From positions 1 through 23,972 of the IMG/VR virus record IMGVR_UViG_3300037485_000166: a DNA stretch of 23,972 bases; one strand, written 5' to 3'. Within the stretch, counting starts at the first letter, position 1. Each line of letters begins with the position of its first letter. The notes beneath the pieces are model-generated. The model searched no databases. It was given only the letters and a program-made list of their open reading frames with translations, and had not been told where the DNA came from. The position numbers and the translations under genes are program-made. Positions 15,610 through 21,367 of the stretch are shown piece after piece. This DNA comes from a virus.

Positions 15610-15689
15610 TTAAGTTAAAGGTTGATTAACTCTTGACTGAAGTCAAGTTAATAGTTGATTAAGTTAAGTAAGTTAGTAAGTCAACTATT
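15610..15689. repeat. Iteron-like cluster of direct and inverted repeats
   Basis: TTAAGTTAA occurs at 15610-15618 and 15659-15667. GTTGATTAA occurs at 15621-15629 and 15654-15662, 33 bases apart (about three helical turns). Between them CTTGACT (15632-15638) and AGTCAAG (15641-15647) form an inverted repeat. AATAGTTGA (15650-15658) pairs with TCAACTATT (15681-15689). The density and helical phasing resemble origin iterons or an array of operators. Confidence 0.55.
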
Positions 15690-15749
15690 CAACTTGTAAA
15701 AAAAAAGGAATAAAATTGACATACGCAAATTTTGTTAATAAATAATTCT

Positions 15750-15869
15750 ATGAACGACCACATCTACATTTATTGGGATGATGTACCTTTGACCAATGAC
15801 ACCAAAGTACTACATCGGCAAGACGTTGAAGATAGAGGCGAAGGATGTTGTGATGGACTTCCAACCTGA
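15750..15869 (+). CDS. Possible 39-residue leader protein
   Basis: This is the first ATG after the non-coding region. The first 20 residues (MNDHIYIYWDDVPLTNDTKV) look protein-like, but the rest overlaps the DUF3310 gene in another frame and is Gly/Cys-rich and less convincing. It overlaps the DUF3310 gene by 74 bases. It could be a real small gene, a leader peptide that couples translation to DUF3310, or chance. No family is recognised. Confidence 0.3.
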   Translation: MNDHIYIYWDDVPLTNDTKVLHRQDVEDRGEGCCDGLPT

Positions 15870-16065
15870 TAATTACAATCTGGGTACTGCTCTAACCTAC
15901 CTAATGAGAGCAGGCAAGAAACCACACAACCCTATCTGCGATGACATCCGCAAGGCTATCGCTCACCTACAATTTGAACTTGACCGACAGAATGAGCAGC
16001 CAACAATTAGCGCAACAAGCGAAGGAAGCCAAACAACAACAGGAAAATATGCAGTACTATACTAA
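15796..16065 (+). CDS. DUF3310-type small protein
   Basis: The first 65 residues match the DUF3310 pattern found in many phages: an opening IE, then NLGTALTYLMRAGKKP, and DDIRKAIAHLQFEL, in which Asp-Ile-x-Lys-Ala and the conserved Tyr-Leu-x-Arg are visible. The tail after residue 68 is polar Thr/Ser/Gln and looks unstructured. Members lie in phage nucleotide- and DNA-metabolism regions, but their reaction is not established. An in-frame stop shortly upstream fixes the start at 15796. Its last 17 bases overlap the next gene from its preferred start. Confidence 0.7.
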   Translation: MTPKYYIGKTLKIEAKDVVMDFQPDNYNLGTALTYLMRAGKKPHNPICDDIRKAIAHLQFELDRQNEQPTISATSEGSQTTTGKYAVLY

Positions 16066-16249
16066 CCCTGCCAAACGCAGGAAGATAGACTTTATCCTTG
16101 AGGAGTGCGCTACGCTGATGGCTAACTGCGAATCCGACTACAACTCACGCCAACAGGCGAAATACAAAGAACAAGAACTACTCGGTGATATTGCCAAGAT
16201 AGACCTGCACTTCGCCATCCAATGCGGCTATCTGATTCCCGACAACTGA
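16049..16249 (+). CDS. 66-residue hypothetical replication-region protein
   Basis: ATG 16049 is preferred because AGGAAA precedes it and the overlap with the DUF3310 gene is only 17 bases. ATG 15992 in the same frame would add 19 Gln/Lys-rich residues. The protein is helical and contains RRKIDFILEECATLMANCES, then YKEQELLGDIAKIDLHFAIQ and ends in GYLIPDN. I recall similar proteins in Flavobacterium phages before the RusA gene. There is no catalytic motif. It overlaps the RusA-like gene by 28 bases, so coupled expression is likely. Confidence 0.65.
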   Translation: MQYYTNPAKRRKIDFILEECATLMANCESDYNSRQQAKYKEQELLGDIAKIDLHFAIQCGYLIPDN

Positions 16250-16602
16250 CCTACAAGGTCGTAGTAGGCAAGGTTCCAAGCCTCAACGCCTTCTACGCAT
16301 CCAAGCATTGGACAGTCCGAGCAAAGGCAAAGGAGTTGGCATCCAAAGAAGTGATGTCGCAGCTTGAGAAGTACGACCTGCAAGAGATAAAGGATGTCCA
16401 CATCCATTGCAAGGTCAACTACCGCTACGATATTGACAATGCAATAATGGCGGTGAAGTTTGCTCTGGATGCTTTTAAGACTTGGGGTGGAGTAAAGGAT
16501 GACTCACGCACCTATGTTAAGTCGCTGAAGATGGTTCACGACCAAACAATTCCTAAAGACACGGCAGAAATAACCTTTACGGGTTTGGTGGTAACAGAAT
16601 AA
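16222..16602 (+). CDS. rusA: RusA-like Holliday-junction resolvase
   Basis: The 126-residue protein fits the RusA family in length and order. Near the start it has VPSLNAFYASKHW. The core is YDIDNAIMAVKFALDAF, with Asp70, Asp72 and Asn73 as the typical D-x-DN site and Asp83 behind it. GGVKDDSRTYVKSLKMV follows, with Asp93 and Asp94. These acidic residues should bind Mg2+ and cut branched DNA made during replication or recombination. The gene overlaps the upstream helical protein by 28 bases. Its last bases include the -33 box of the next promoter. Confidence 0.8.
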   Translation: MRLSDSRQLTYKVVVGKVPSLNAFYASKHWTVRAKAKELASKEVMSQLEKYDLQEIKDVHIHCKVNYRYDIDNAIMAVKFALDAFKTWGGVKDDSRTYVKSLKMVHDQTIPKDTAEITFTGLVVTE

Positions 16603-16614
16603 TTTGTATATTTG
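16584..16614 (+). promoter_or_regulatory. Bacteroidota-type promoter P1
   Basis: TTTG at 16584-16587 and TATATTTG at 16607-16614 match the -33 TTTG / -7 TAnnTTTG consensus with 19 bases between them. It starts inside the 3' end of the RusA gene and reads toward the coiled-coil and SSB-like genes. Confidence 0.65.
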
Positions 16615-16620
16615 CATAAC

Positions 16621-16639
16621 TTAAAACCAATCAGTTATG
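16621..16639 (+). promoter_or_regulatory. ACCAATC leader element 1
   Basis: TTAAAACCAATCA directly precedes the ATG at 16637, with four bases after ACCAATC. It lacks a Shine-Dalgarno. The same core recurs before four other start codons in this half of the window. Confidence 0.55.
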
Positions 16640-16777
16640 ACACTATCATTTTCTCAAGACGTTTACACCGAAATGGTGAGTGTGCAACAAGCACAAATCC
16701 AAGCACTTCAAAACAAGGTAGCAGAGCTTCAAGCTCGTATCGAGATTTTGGAGCAGCAATCAATTTTATTTATCTAA
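16637..16777 (+). CDS. 46-residue coiled-coil mini-protein
   Basis: The frame starts 22 bases after the promoter box, right behind an ACCAATC leader. After MTLSFSQDVYTEMVSV it forms one amphipathic helix with Leu/Val/Ile in heptad positions (QIQALQNKVAELQARIEIL). An oligomerising helix such as a small regulator or adaptor is likely. It ends just before the leader of the SSB-like gene, so both should share one transcript. The family is not recognised. Promoter, leader and spacing support a real gene. Confidence 0.65.
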   Translation: MTLSFSQDVYTEMVSVQQAQIQALQNKVAELQARIEILEQQSILFI

Positions 16778-16794
16778 AACCAATCTATACTATG
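16775..16794 (+). promoter_or_regulatory. ACCAATC leader element 2
   Basis: The TAA stop of the upstream mini-gene runs into AACCAATCTATACT and then ATG 16792, with six bases after ACCAATC. No promoter box lies here, so the element is associated with the start codon, not with a promoter. Confidence 0.5.
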
Positions 16795-17220
16795 TCCAAA
16801 ATTATTTCAATCACCCCAACGGGGCAATGGCAAGACCTCTTCAAACTTGAAGTACGCTTCGACAACGGAGACTTCGGTACTGCCTTTGCCAAATCACAGA
16901 CCCCTCCTTATGCCGTAGGCGATGAGGTAGAGTACACCAAAAATGAGAAAGGCACGGTGAAAATCCAACGCCCTAATCCTTATGGTGGGTCAACAGGTGG
17001 AGGGTACACACCATCTGCCCCTAAAGGCAACGATGAGCGTTCCGCTTCTATCATTCGCCAAGTGGCTCTAAAGGCTGCGGTGGAGTACGCTTGTGCTGCG
17101 CAGCACGATGTGAACACCATCCTTGCCAACGCAGAGACCTTTAACGCTTGGATGACAGGTGCGAGCGCAGCTCCTGCATCACACACCGAGCATTTCGCAA
17201 ATCGCAACGACCCTTTCTGA
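16792..17220 (+). CDS. Single-stranded-DNA-binding-like protein
   Basis: The start is placed at ATG 16792. The frame is open upstream but runs through the coiled-coil gene. The 142-residue protein has a small beta-rich front (LFKLEVRFDNGDFGTAFAK, VGDEVEYTKNEKGTVKI) that could be an OB-like fold. A Gly/Pro-rich linker follows, then a helical part (RSASIIRQVALKAAVEYAC). The last residues are NRNDPF, resembling the acidic DDDIPF tip of bacterial SSB that docks partner proteins. The gene lies before the helicase and ends in a strong terminator. The SSB role is inferred from tip, fold guess and context. Confidence 0.5.
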   Translation: MSKIISITPTGQWQDLFKLEVRFDNGDFGTAFAKSQTPPYAVGDEVEYTKNEKGTVKIQRPNPYGGSTGGGYTPSAPKGNDERSASIIRQVALKAAVEYACAAQHDVNTILANAETFNAWMTGASAAPASHTEHFANRNDPF

Positions 17221-17246
17221 TTGGTTTTATATTAGGTCGTTGTGTG

Positions 17247-17272
17247 AAGCCCCTCTACGGAGGGGTTTTTTT
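17247..17272 (+). terminator. Terminator after the SSB-like gene
   Basis: CCCCTC (17250-17255), loop TACG, GAGGGG (17260-17265), then seven T (17266-17272). The flanking AAG can pair with TTT. The next promoter box starts 17 bases further on. Confidence 0.85.
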
Positions 17273-17288
17273 ATGTCACAATTTTTTA

Positions 17289-17296
17289 TATATTTG
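17289..17296 (+). promoter_or_regulatory. Promoter -7 box P2
   Basis: TATATTTG stands 18 bases before the helicase start codon region. The expected -33 position falls in the T-tract of the terminator and shows no clear TTG, so this is a partial match. It would start the long helicase-to-nuclease transcript. Confidence 0.5.
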
Positions 17297-17298
17297 TG

Positions 17299-17316
17299 AA
17301 CCAATCAGAATAAATG
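17299..17316 (+). promoter_or_regulatory. ACCAATC leader element 3
   Basis: AACCAATCAGAATAAATG, with ACCAATC ending seven bases before ATG 17314. Only three bases separate it from the TATATTTG box, so it would lie at or near the transcript's 5' end. Confidence 0.55.
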
Positions 17317-18246
17317 ATACACCCAGACTTACTACCTAACGAATCTTCGTTACCATACCTCCAGAGAGCCTTAAAGGGCAAGTACTACGACACAGGCAAG
17401 CTTGGTGTCTATGAGATAGACCAATACCTGCGCCTTAAAGACGGTGAGTTTGTGGTAGTGGTAGGCCACGCCAACGTGGGCAAGACCCACACGCTGCTTT
17501 ACCTAATGCTTTTGCAGTCGTATAACTTCGGCAAGAAGTGGCTCATCTACTCTGCCGAGAACGAAGTGCCAAGCCTTAAAAGAAAGCTGATTGAGTTCTT
17601 GGTCTGCAAACCGATTCAAGGGATTGATGAAGGTATGATGTACCGCAAGTTGGACTTCATTAACGAGTACTTCCAATTCATAGACGGCAACAGGCTATTC
17701 ACCGCATTCGAACTTCTTGAGGTAATGAACTCCGTTAAGAACGAATGGAACTACACAGGAGCCTTGATAGACCCATACAACTCCCTATCAACAGACCAAA
17801 AGAAATTAGGCAAGACGGGGATGCACGAGTATCACTACGAGGTAGCCTCTGCGCTTCGGGTATTTGCCCACCAGAACAACGTCACTACCATAGTCAACGC
17901 ACACCCCGTAACGGAGGCAATGCGCAAGGTGTTCTTTAAGGGACACCAATACGAAGGGATGCCAATGCCACCAAATGCGGCAGATGTTGAAGGTGGCGGC
18001 AAGTGGAGTTCCCGCAGCGACTGTTTTGTTGTGATACATCGTTTTGCGGCTCACGAAACAGATTGGATATACACGCACATTCACGTTCGCAAGGTCAAGG
18101 AGATGGAGTCGGGAGGGCGCATCACGCCCCTTGAAACTCCCTTAATCTTGCAGAGCGTATTAGGTAATGTTGGTTTTGTTATCAACGGGCGTAACTTGCT
18201 GCCAATTAAAACTGATGAAACACCACAGAGCGATGTACCCTTCTGA
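17314..18246 (+). CDS. RecA-fold replicative helicase-like ATPase, short form
   Basis: The 310-residue protein has Walker A at residues 51-58 (GHANVGKT) after FVVVV. Walker B is at about 149-153 (GALID), and a NAH motif follows at 195-197 (TTIVNAHP). A Lys/Arg pair in VRKVKEMESGG could be the finger or sensor. This matches the SF4/DnaB-like or RecA-like core, but the protein is shorter than DnaB (about 450 residues) and has no N-terminal DnaB domain. It should unwind DNA at the phage fork. The last residues, SDVPF, resemble an SSB tip. It begins a transcript after terminator, promoter and leader. A recombination ATPase is the alternative. Confidence 0.7.
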   Translation: MIHPDLLPNESSLPYLQRALKGKYYDTGKLGVYEIDQYLRLKDGEFVVVVGHANVGKTHTLLYLMLLQSYNFGKKWLIYSAENEVPSLKRKLIEFLVCKPIQGIDEGMMYRKLDFINEYFQFIDGNRLFTAFELLEVMNSVKNEWNYTGALIDPYNSLSTDQKKLGKTGMHEYHYEVASALRVFAHQNNVTTIVNAHPVTEAMRKVFFKGHQYEGMPMPPNAADVEGGGKWSSRSDCFVVIHRFAAHETDWIYTHIHVRKVKEMESGGRITPLETPLILQSVLGNVGFVINGRNLLPIKTDETPQSDVPF

Positions 18247-18544
18247 TGACTCTCACGACCTTTACATAAGGGAGAAGCAGTTGATGCTTGCAGGGACTGC
18301 GATGTGGTTGGCAAAGCAAGCAGCAGACAAAGCAAACGGCAGAGAAGTTCAAGATGACCTACTCCACCACGTTATGAGTTGCCACTACGCAGACCTACTC
18401 CTTCAGCAGTTTATTGACTACCGCCAGTTCACGGAGGGCAAGATGAACGAGATGTACTTGGCGAACTCCAAGCTGCGAGTTGATGCGGAGCAGATGATAT
18501 ACGAGATACAACGCCTGCAAGGGATTATTGAGGACTCGCTATGA
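18233..18544 (+). CDS. 103-residue helical hypothetical protein
   Basis: ATG 18233 overlaps the helicase end by 14 bases. ATG 18215 in the same frame is also possible. The protein is mostly helix, with LYIREKQLMLAGTAMWLAKQ, two His in LLHHVMSCHYADLLLQQFID and a coiled-coil end (DAEQMIYEIQRLQGIIED). No domain is recognised. Coupling to the helicase, and an ATGA overlap with the next gene, suggest a replication accessory factor such as a loader, but this is inferred from position only. Confidence 0.6.
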   Translation: MYPSDDSHDLYIREKQLMLAGTAMWLAKQAADKANGREVQDDLLHHVMSCHYADLLLQQFIDYRQFTEGKMNEMYLANSKLRVDAEQMIYEIQRLQGIIEDSL

Positions 18545-18771
18545 AGCAAATCCTATCACCCTTCCAGAAGTACGAATGCTTTGAAGTAGATGGCGTGGAC
18601 TACCTTGTGGTTGACTACACCATCGTACAAGACAAGGATGACAATTTAGTGGAATGGGCAAGTGAGATGAAGTTCAAAAGACTTAAAGACCACAAGCACT
18701 TCACTATGCCAATCGCCAAAATAATAACCAATCATAAAGAGGGCAGGGCTAAACTCTGCAAATGCAAATGA
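18541..18771 (+). CDS. 76-residue hypothetical protein
   Basis: The gene starts on an ATGA overlap and ends in another, so it belongs to the same translation chain as its neighbours. The protein is beta-rich with FQKYECFEVDGVDYLVVDYT and a basic C-terminus ending KLCKCK. The paired Cys at the end could bind metal, but there is no full motif. Family and function are not recognised. Confidence 0.65.
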   Translation: MKQILSPFQKYECFEVDGVDYLVVDYTIVQDKDDNLVEWASEMKFKRLKDHKHFTMPIAKIITNHKEGRAKLCKCK

Positions 18772-19181
18772 GACCATTTGAACTACGTCAACTAAAAGTA
18801 AGCAAAGAGCAATACTTCGCCCGTCTGGGCTTTTCTGATAACGGAAGCAGAGCGCACAAAGAAAGCACCGCAAGAGCAGCATTCGTTTCAGCATTTAGAA
18901 ACCACGCCACCCTCCACGAACTGGGTGAAGCCATAGACAAAGACCATTCAAGCGTTGCGTATGCCGTAAGGATGCACAAGGATAGGCTTATGTATGGTGA
19001 TTATCAGCACTACTACAAGGTGGCGTGTTGTGTTCTTGAGGAGAACCCGATGGCCTGCATTGATAAGCCCGACTTTCAATCTTTGGAACTGGAACTAAAT
19101 AAACTAAACGAAGTCGTTGCGGAGTTATCTAAATACAAAGAATTATATTTAACTCTAAAGAAGACATTTGATGAATTTTGA
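18768..19181 (+). CDS. Stand-alone DnaA domain-IV-like DNA-binding protein
   Basis: The ATG at 18768 is chosen for its ATGA overlap. ATG 18762 lies two codons upstream in frame. In the 137-residue protein, residues 36-70 (ARAAFVSAFRN, then LHELGEAIDKDHSSVAYAVR) resemble the DnaA C-terminal helix-turn-helix with its DH(S/T)(S/T)V signature. That domain recognises DnaA boxes. No AAA+ domain is present. A helical coiled-coil tail (LELELNKLNEVVAELSKYKE) may dimerise it. It could bind the phage origin or compete with host DnaA. It overlaps the next gene by 11 bases. Confidence 0.7.
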   Translation: MRPFELRQLKVSKEQYFARLGFSDNGSRAHKESTARAAFVSAFRNHATLHELGEAIDKDHSSVAYAVRMHKDRLMYGDYQHYYKVACCVLEENPMACIDKPDFQSLELELNKLNEVVAELSKYKELYLTLKKTFDEF

Positions 19182-19329
19182 AGTAAACATTTGGCCTTTG
19201 ACAGGTTTACTGCTTGGCGTTAACTACGCTTCAACAACAGACCAAGATGGTGAGGACTTACAACATGAGCTTCAGTTTGCTTTGTTTGTGATAATTTTTG
19301 AAATTAGTTGGAACTCCTCGCAATATTAG
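19171..19329 (+). CDS. 52-residue small membrane-like protein
   Basis: The frame starts 11 bases before the DnaA-like gene ends and overlaps the sigma-like gene by 22 bases. It fills a gap that would otherwise be empty. The product contains VNIWPLTGLLLGVNY, an acidic middle (TTDQDGEDLQHE) and LQFALFVIIFEISW, so two short hydrophobic segments could insert in or lie on a membrane. I recall similar small proteins in Flavobacterium phages. No function is known. Confidence 0.6.
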   Translation: MNFEVNIWPLTGLLLGVNYASTTDQDGEDLQHELQFALFVIIFEISWNSSQY

Positions 19330-19844
19330 CAAAGCGACAGACGGACTGGATTCGGATGTGCAAGAGCTTCGGGGCGAGTGATGACCTTGCCCAAGAGCTT
19401 GTGCAGGAAATGTACGTTAGGTTGTACAAATACGTTGATGATGCGGAGAAAATAATGTACAACGAGACGGAGGTCAATACCTTCTTTGTGTACGTTACGC
19501 TGCGCAATATGTACGCCACCTTAATGCGCACCCGTGCAAGGTTTGAGTTCGTAGACGTTGACATCCTTGAGGACTTTATCTACGAGGAGGCCAACGAAGA
19601 TGCGGAGATACAACTCATACAACTTTATGACAGGGTATGGTCAACCCAAACTGACTGGCATTGGTATGACAAAAAGATATTTGCGCTATACCACAACACC
19701 GATATGTCTATTCGCACGTTAGCGGATGAGACCAAAATTTCAGCACGTTCAATTTTCAACACACTAAAAAATGCAAGAGAGCGAATCCAAGAAGACTGTC
19801 AAGACACCTACGAAGCGTACAAAGAAGCCAAGCGGCTTGGGTGA
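19308..19844 (+). CDS. Small sigma-like transcription factor
   Basis: The start is TTG 19308. There is no earlier ATG that extends the family-like part. In 178 residues, the front part (GASDDLAQELVQEMYVRLYK) resembles sigma region 2.1. TFFVYVTLRNMYATLMRTRA fits the region 2.3-2.4 helix that contacts the -10 box. Residues about 133-160 (SIRTLADETKISARSIFNTL) form a region-4-like helix-turn-helix. It lacks an anti-sigma or extra domain. It could direct host RNA polymerase to phage middle or late promoters. It overlaps the next gene by 74 bases. A non-sigma HTH regulator is possible. Confidence 0.65.
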   Translation: MELLAILAKRQTDWIRMCKSFGASDDLAQELVQEMYVRLYKYVDDAEKIMYNETEVNTFFVYVTLRNMYATLMRTRARFEFVDVDILEDFIYEEANEDAEIQLIQLYDRVWSTQTDWHWYDKKIFALYHNTDMSIRTLADETKISARSIFNTLKNARERIQEDCQDTYEAYKEAKRLG

Positions 19845-20175
19845 CACCATCGAAACAATCACAACTGCCACAGGCATCAAGGCTGCGGTAGATTGGTTCA
19901 GCGAAGCCACAGGCGTGGACTGCGGTTGCGATGCCCGTAAGGAGAAACTAAACAAGTTATTTCGGTATAGGAAGCCAGAGTGCTTGACCAAAGAGGAGTA
20001 TGAGTTTGTTGGCAAGATGCGAGGCAGGAACACCGTCACCGCTATTGAGCAGACGGAAGTAAATAAAATCTACAACCGAGTATTCAAAGACTCCGTGCAG
20101 CCCACAAGCTGCGGCTCTTGCCTGCGAGGTAGGGTGCAGGAACTTGAGACCCTATACAACGCTTATGGTCAGTAA
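19771..20175 (+). CDS. Cys-rich hypothetical protein, possible zinc protein
   Basis: ATG 19771 lies within the end of the sigma-like gene. The 134-residue protein has a Lys/Thr-rich start, then GLGDTIETITTATGIKAAVD. Cys occur as DCGCDARK, then PEC, then TSCGSCLRGRVQELETLY. The CxC plus CxxC pattern suggests a zinc site. I recall this family from Bacteroidota phages beside small sigma-like genes, so a role with the transcription factor is plausible but unproven. Its stop overlaps the following nuclease gene by 11 bases. Confidence 0.65.
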   Translation: MQESESKKTVKTPTKRTKKPSGLGDTIETITTATGIKAAVDWFSEATGVDCGCDARKEKLNKLFRYRKPECLTKEEYEFVGKMRGRNTVTAIEQTEVNKIYNRVFKDSVQPTSCGSCLRGRVQELETLYNAYGQ

Positions 20176-20668
20176 CGAACGCAGGGTGTATTCCAATCAG
20201 ATTGGGGACATTACTGCCAAGCGGTTTGTAGAGGCTTGTGAAGCCATAGGCTACTCCTGTGAGAAGTCAGACCGCAACACCGACATCTACGACCACATTG
20301 ACTACTTCGTTACACGCCTAAACGGAACAACATCCGTAGACGTAAAGGGAGGCAACCATCCCAATACCATCTGGGTGGAGTTCAAGAACGTAAAGGGTGA
20401 CAATGGATGGATGTACGGCAAAGCCGAATACATCGCATTTGATATGCCAGAGCTTGGTGGTTTTGTAATGGTCAGAACGCAGGAACTTGCCCGCCTTTGT
20501 GAGAAGATTGTAGAGCCTGTCTTTGTGACAAAGCAAGAAGCGACAAGAAAGTACTACCAAAGAGAAGGCAGGCAGGATGTGATAAGCAGACTTGAGTTGC
20601 CAGACATACAGAGGCTTATTAGTTTTAAGGTGTTGAACTACGCAGAGCCACAAGGGTCAAAGTGGTAG
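20165..20668 (+). CDS. PD-(D/E)XK-type nuclease-like protein 1
   Basis: ATG 20165 is preferred. A TTG at 20144 in frame is less likely. The 167-residue protein has a helical start (GDITAKRFVEACEAIGYSCE), then HIDYFVT, TSVDVKGG and WVEFKNVKG. Asp46, Asp59-x-Lys61 and Glu72 form the order of acid, D-x-K and later Glu expected of a PD-(D/E)XK core. GWMYGKAEYIAFD follows. It could be an endonuclease acting on junctions, on host DNA or on modified DNA. It overlaps the Cys-rich gene and stands directly before a second nuclease-like gene. Confidence 0.6.
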   Translation: MVSNERRVYSNQIGDITAKRFVEACEAIGYSCEKSDRNTDIYDHIDYFVTRLNGTTSVDVKGGNHPNTIWVEFKNVKGDNGWMYGKAEYIAFDMPELGGFVMVRTQELARLCEKIVEPVFVTKQEATRKYYQREGRQDVISRLELPDIQRLISFKVLNYAEPQGSKW

Positions 20669-20700
20669 GGTGGAGTATAGACACTTTACAACGCTTACTG

Positions 20701-21171
20701 ATGAATCAAGCAGGAACAATAGGTGAGGCAAAATTTAGTAGTTATTTAATATCTATTGGGTATGAAGTAGAGAAAGCACCTGCAAGAAAGTTCTATGATT
20801 GGGACATTAAGGCAACAAAAAAAAGCGCAGTAATTACATTTGAGGTGAAGTATGATGAGAAGGCATACTATTGGGCTGCTAAACGTGGAACGCCAAACGA
20901 GCCAAACATCTACATAGAATACAAGAACACAAATCGCAACGAAGATTCGGGCATACTTGCAAGCAAATCTGATTATTATATTTATATTCTAAAATCAGAA
21001 AACGACATTGCTTATGTTTTTGATAGAGCCAAGCTCTGCGCTTATCTTGTAAACTCAACATACAGGTCTGTTGGAAATTCTGCAACAGGTGATGATAATG
21101 CGATTGGATGGATTCCACCATTAAGTGAGATTATTAAGCACGATTCATACATAAGACAAATTGCTATGTAA
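20701..21171 (+). CDS. PD-(D/E)XK-type nuclease-like protein 2, AT-rich
   Basis: The product from ATG 20701 has 156 residues. GTG 20662, overlapping the previous stop, would add 13. Glu9 in GTIGEAKFSSYLISIGYEVE, Asp35 in FYDWDIKA and Glu48-x-Lys50 in ITFEVKYD follow the PD-(D/E)XK order. IYIEYKNTN matches WVEFKNVK of the upstream protein by position. G+C is clearly lower than in the neighbours (about 30% in two 60-base blocks, against 50% in a block of the upstream gene), which suggests later acquisition. Similar layout suggests shared ancestry with nuclease 1. A terminator follows directly. Confidence 0.55.
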   Translation: MNQAGTIGEAKFSSYLISIGYEVEKAPARKFYDWDIKATKKSAVITFEVKYDEKAYYWAAKRGTPNEPNIYIEYKNTNRNEDSGILASKSDYYIYILKSENDIAYVFDRAKLCAYLVNSTYRSVGNSATGDDNAIGWIPPLSEIIKHDSYIRQIAM

Positions 21172-21175
21172 ATAT

Positions 21176-21202
21176 GAGGGGGGCATTAGCCCTCTTTTTT
21201 TT
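21176..21202 (+). terminator. Terminator after the nuclease pair
   Basis: GAGGG...GGC (21176-21184), loop ATTA, GCCCTC (21189-21194), then eight T (21195-21202). Two or three G can slip or bulge in the stem. Confidence 0.8.
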
Positions 21203-21222
21203 ATTTATTTTTTCTTTGAGTG

Positions 21223-21251
21223 TTGGTAATTCAAAAAGTTTTGTATATTTG
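21223..21251 (+). promoter_or_regulatory. Bacteroidota-type promoter P3
   Basis: TTG at 21223-21225 and TATATTTG at 21244-21251, separated by 18 bases, after the terminator. It starts the transcript toward the small membrane peptide and the exonuclease. Confidence 0.6.
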
Positions 21252-21262
21252 ACAAACATTTA

Positions 21263-21277
21263 ATACCAATCAGAATG
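21263..21277 (+). promoter_or_regulatory. ACCAATC leader element 4
   Basis: ATACCAATCAGAATG, with three bases between ACCAATC and ATG 21275. The run ACCAATCAGAAT is identical to the helicase leader. Confidence 0.55.
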
Positions 21278-21367
21278 AAACTACTACTTAAAAACACGGC
21301 CTACTTCTGCGCTCTTGCGCTGACGTTTTGGGCATACCTATGGACTCTTGAACTTCTTGGGATATGA
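21275..21367 (+). CDS. 30-residue membrane peptide
   Basis: A promoter, leader and start codon stand in order, and the stop overlaps the next gene by ATGA, so this very short frame is well supported. MKLLLKNTAYF is followed by a hydrophobic helix (CALALTFWAYLWTLELLGI). It should insert into the inner membrane. Functions of such phage micro-proteins include superinfection exclusion or inhibition of a host membrane enzyme, but nothing specific is visible. Confidence 0.6.
   Translation: MKLLLKNTAYFCALALTFWAYLWTLELLGI

Larger units (their letters stand above)
15463..15749. other. Non-coding, repeat-rich region between late and replication genes
   Basis: These 287 bases hold no credible gene. 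They show short perfect inverted repeats at 15517-15532 and 15547-15560, and a pyrimidine-rich tract at about 15561-15600 with repeated tttctcttt. A cluster of TTAAGTTAA, GTTGATTAA and CTTGACT inverted copies follows at 15610-15689, then an A9 run at 15698-15706. Near the end, TTGACA (15716-15721) and AAATTTTG (15727-15734) are weak promoter-like boxes. Location and repeats suggest an origin or a control region. Neither is shown directly. Confidence 0.6.

Noticed and set aside
16612-16791. Upstream extension of the SSB-like protein
   Set aside because: It would run through the promoter, a leader and the coiled-coil mini-gene in another frame. ATG 16792 has its own ACCAATC leader.
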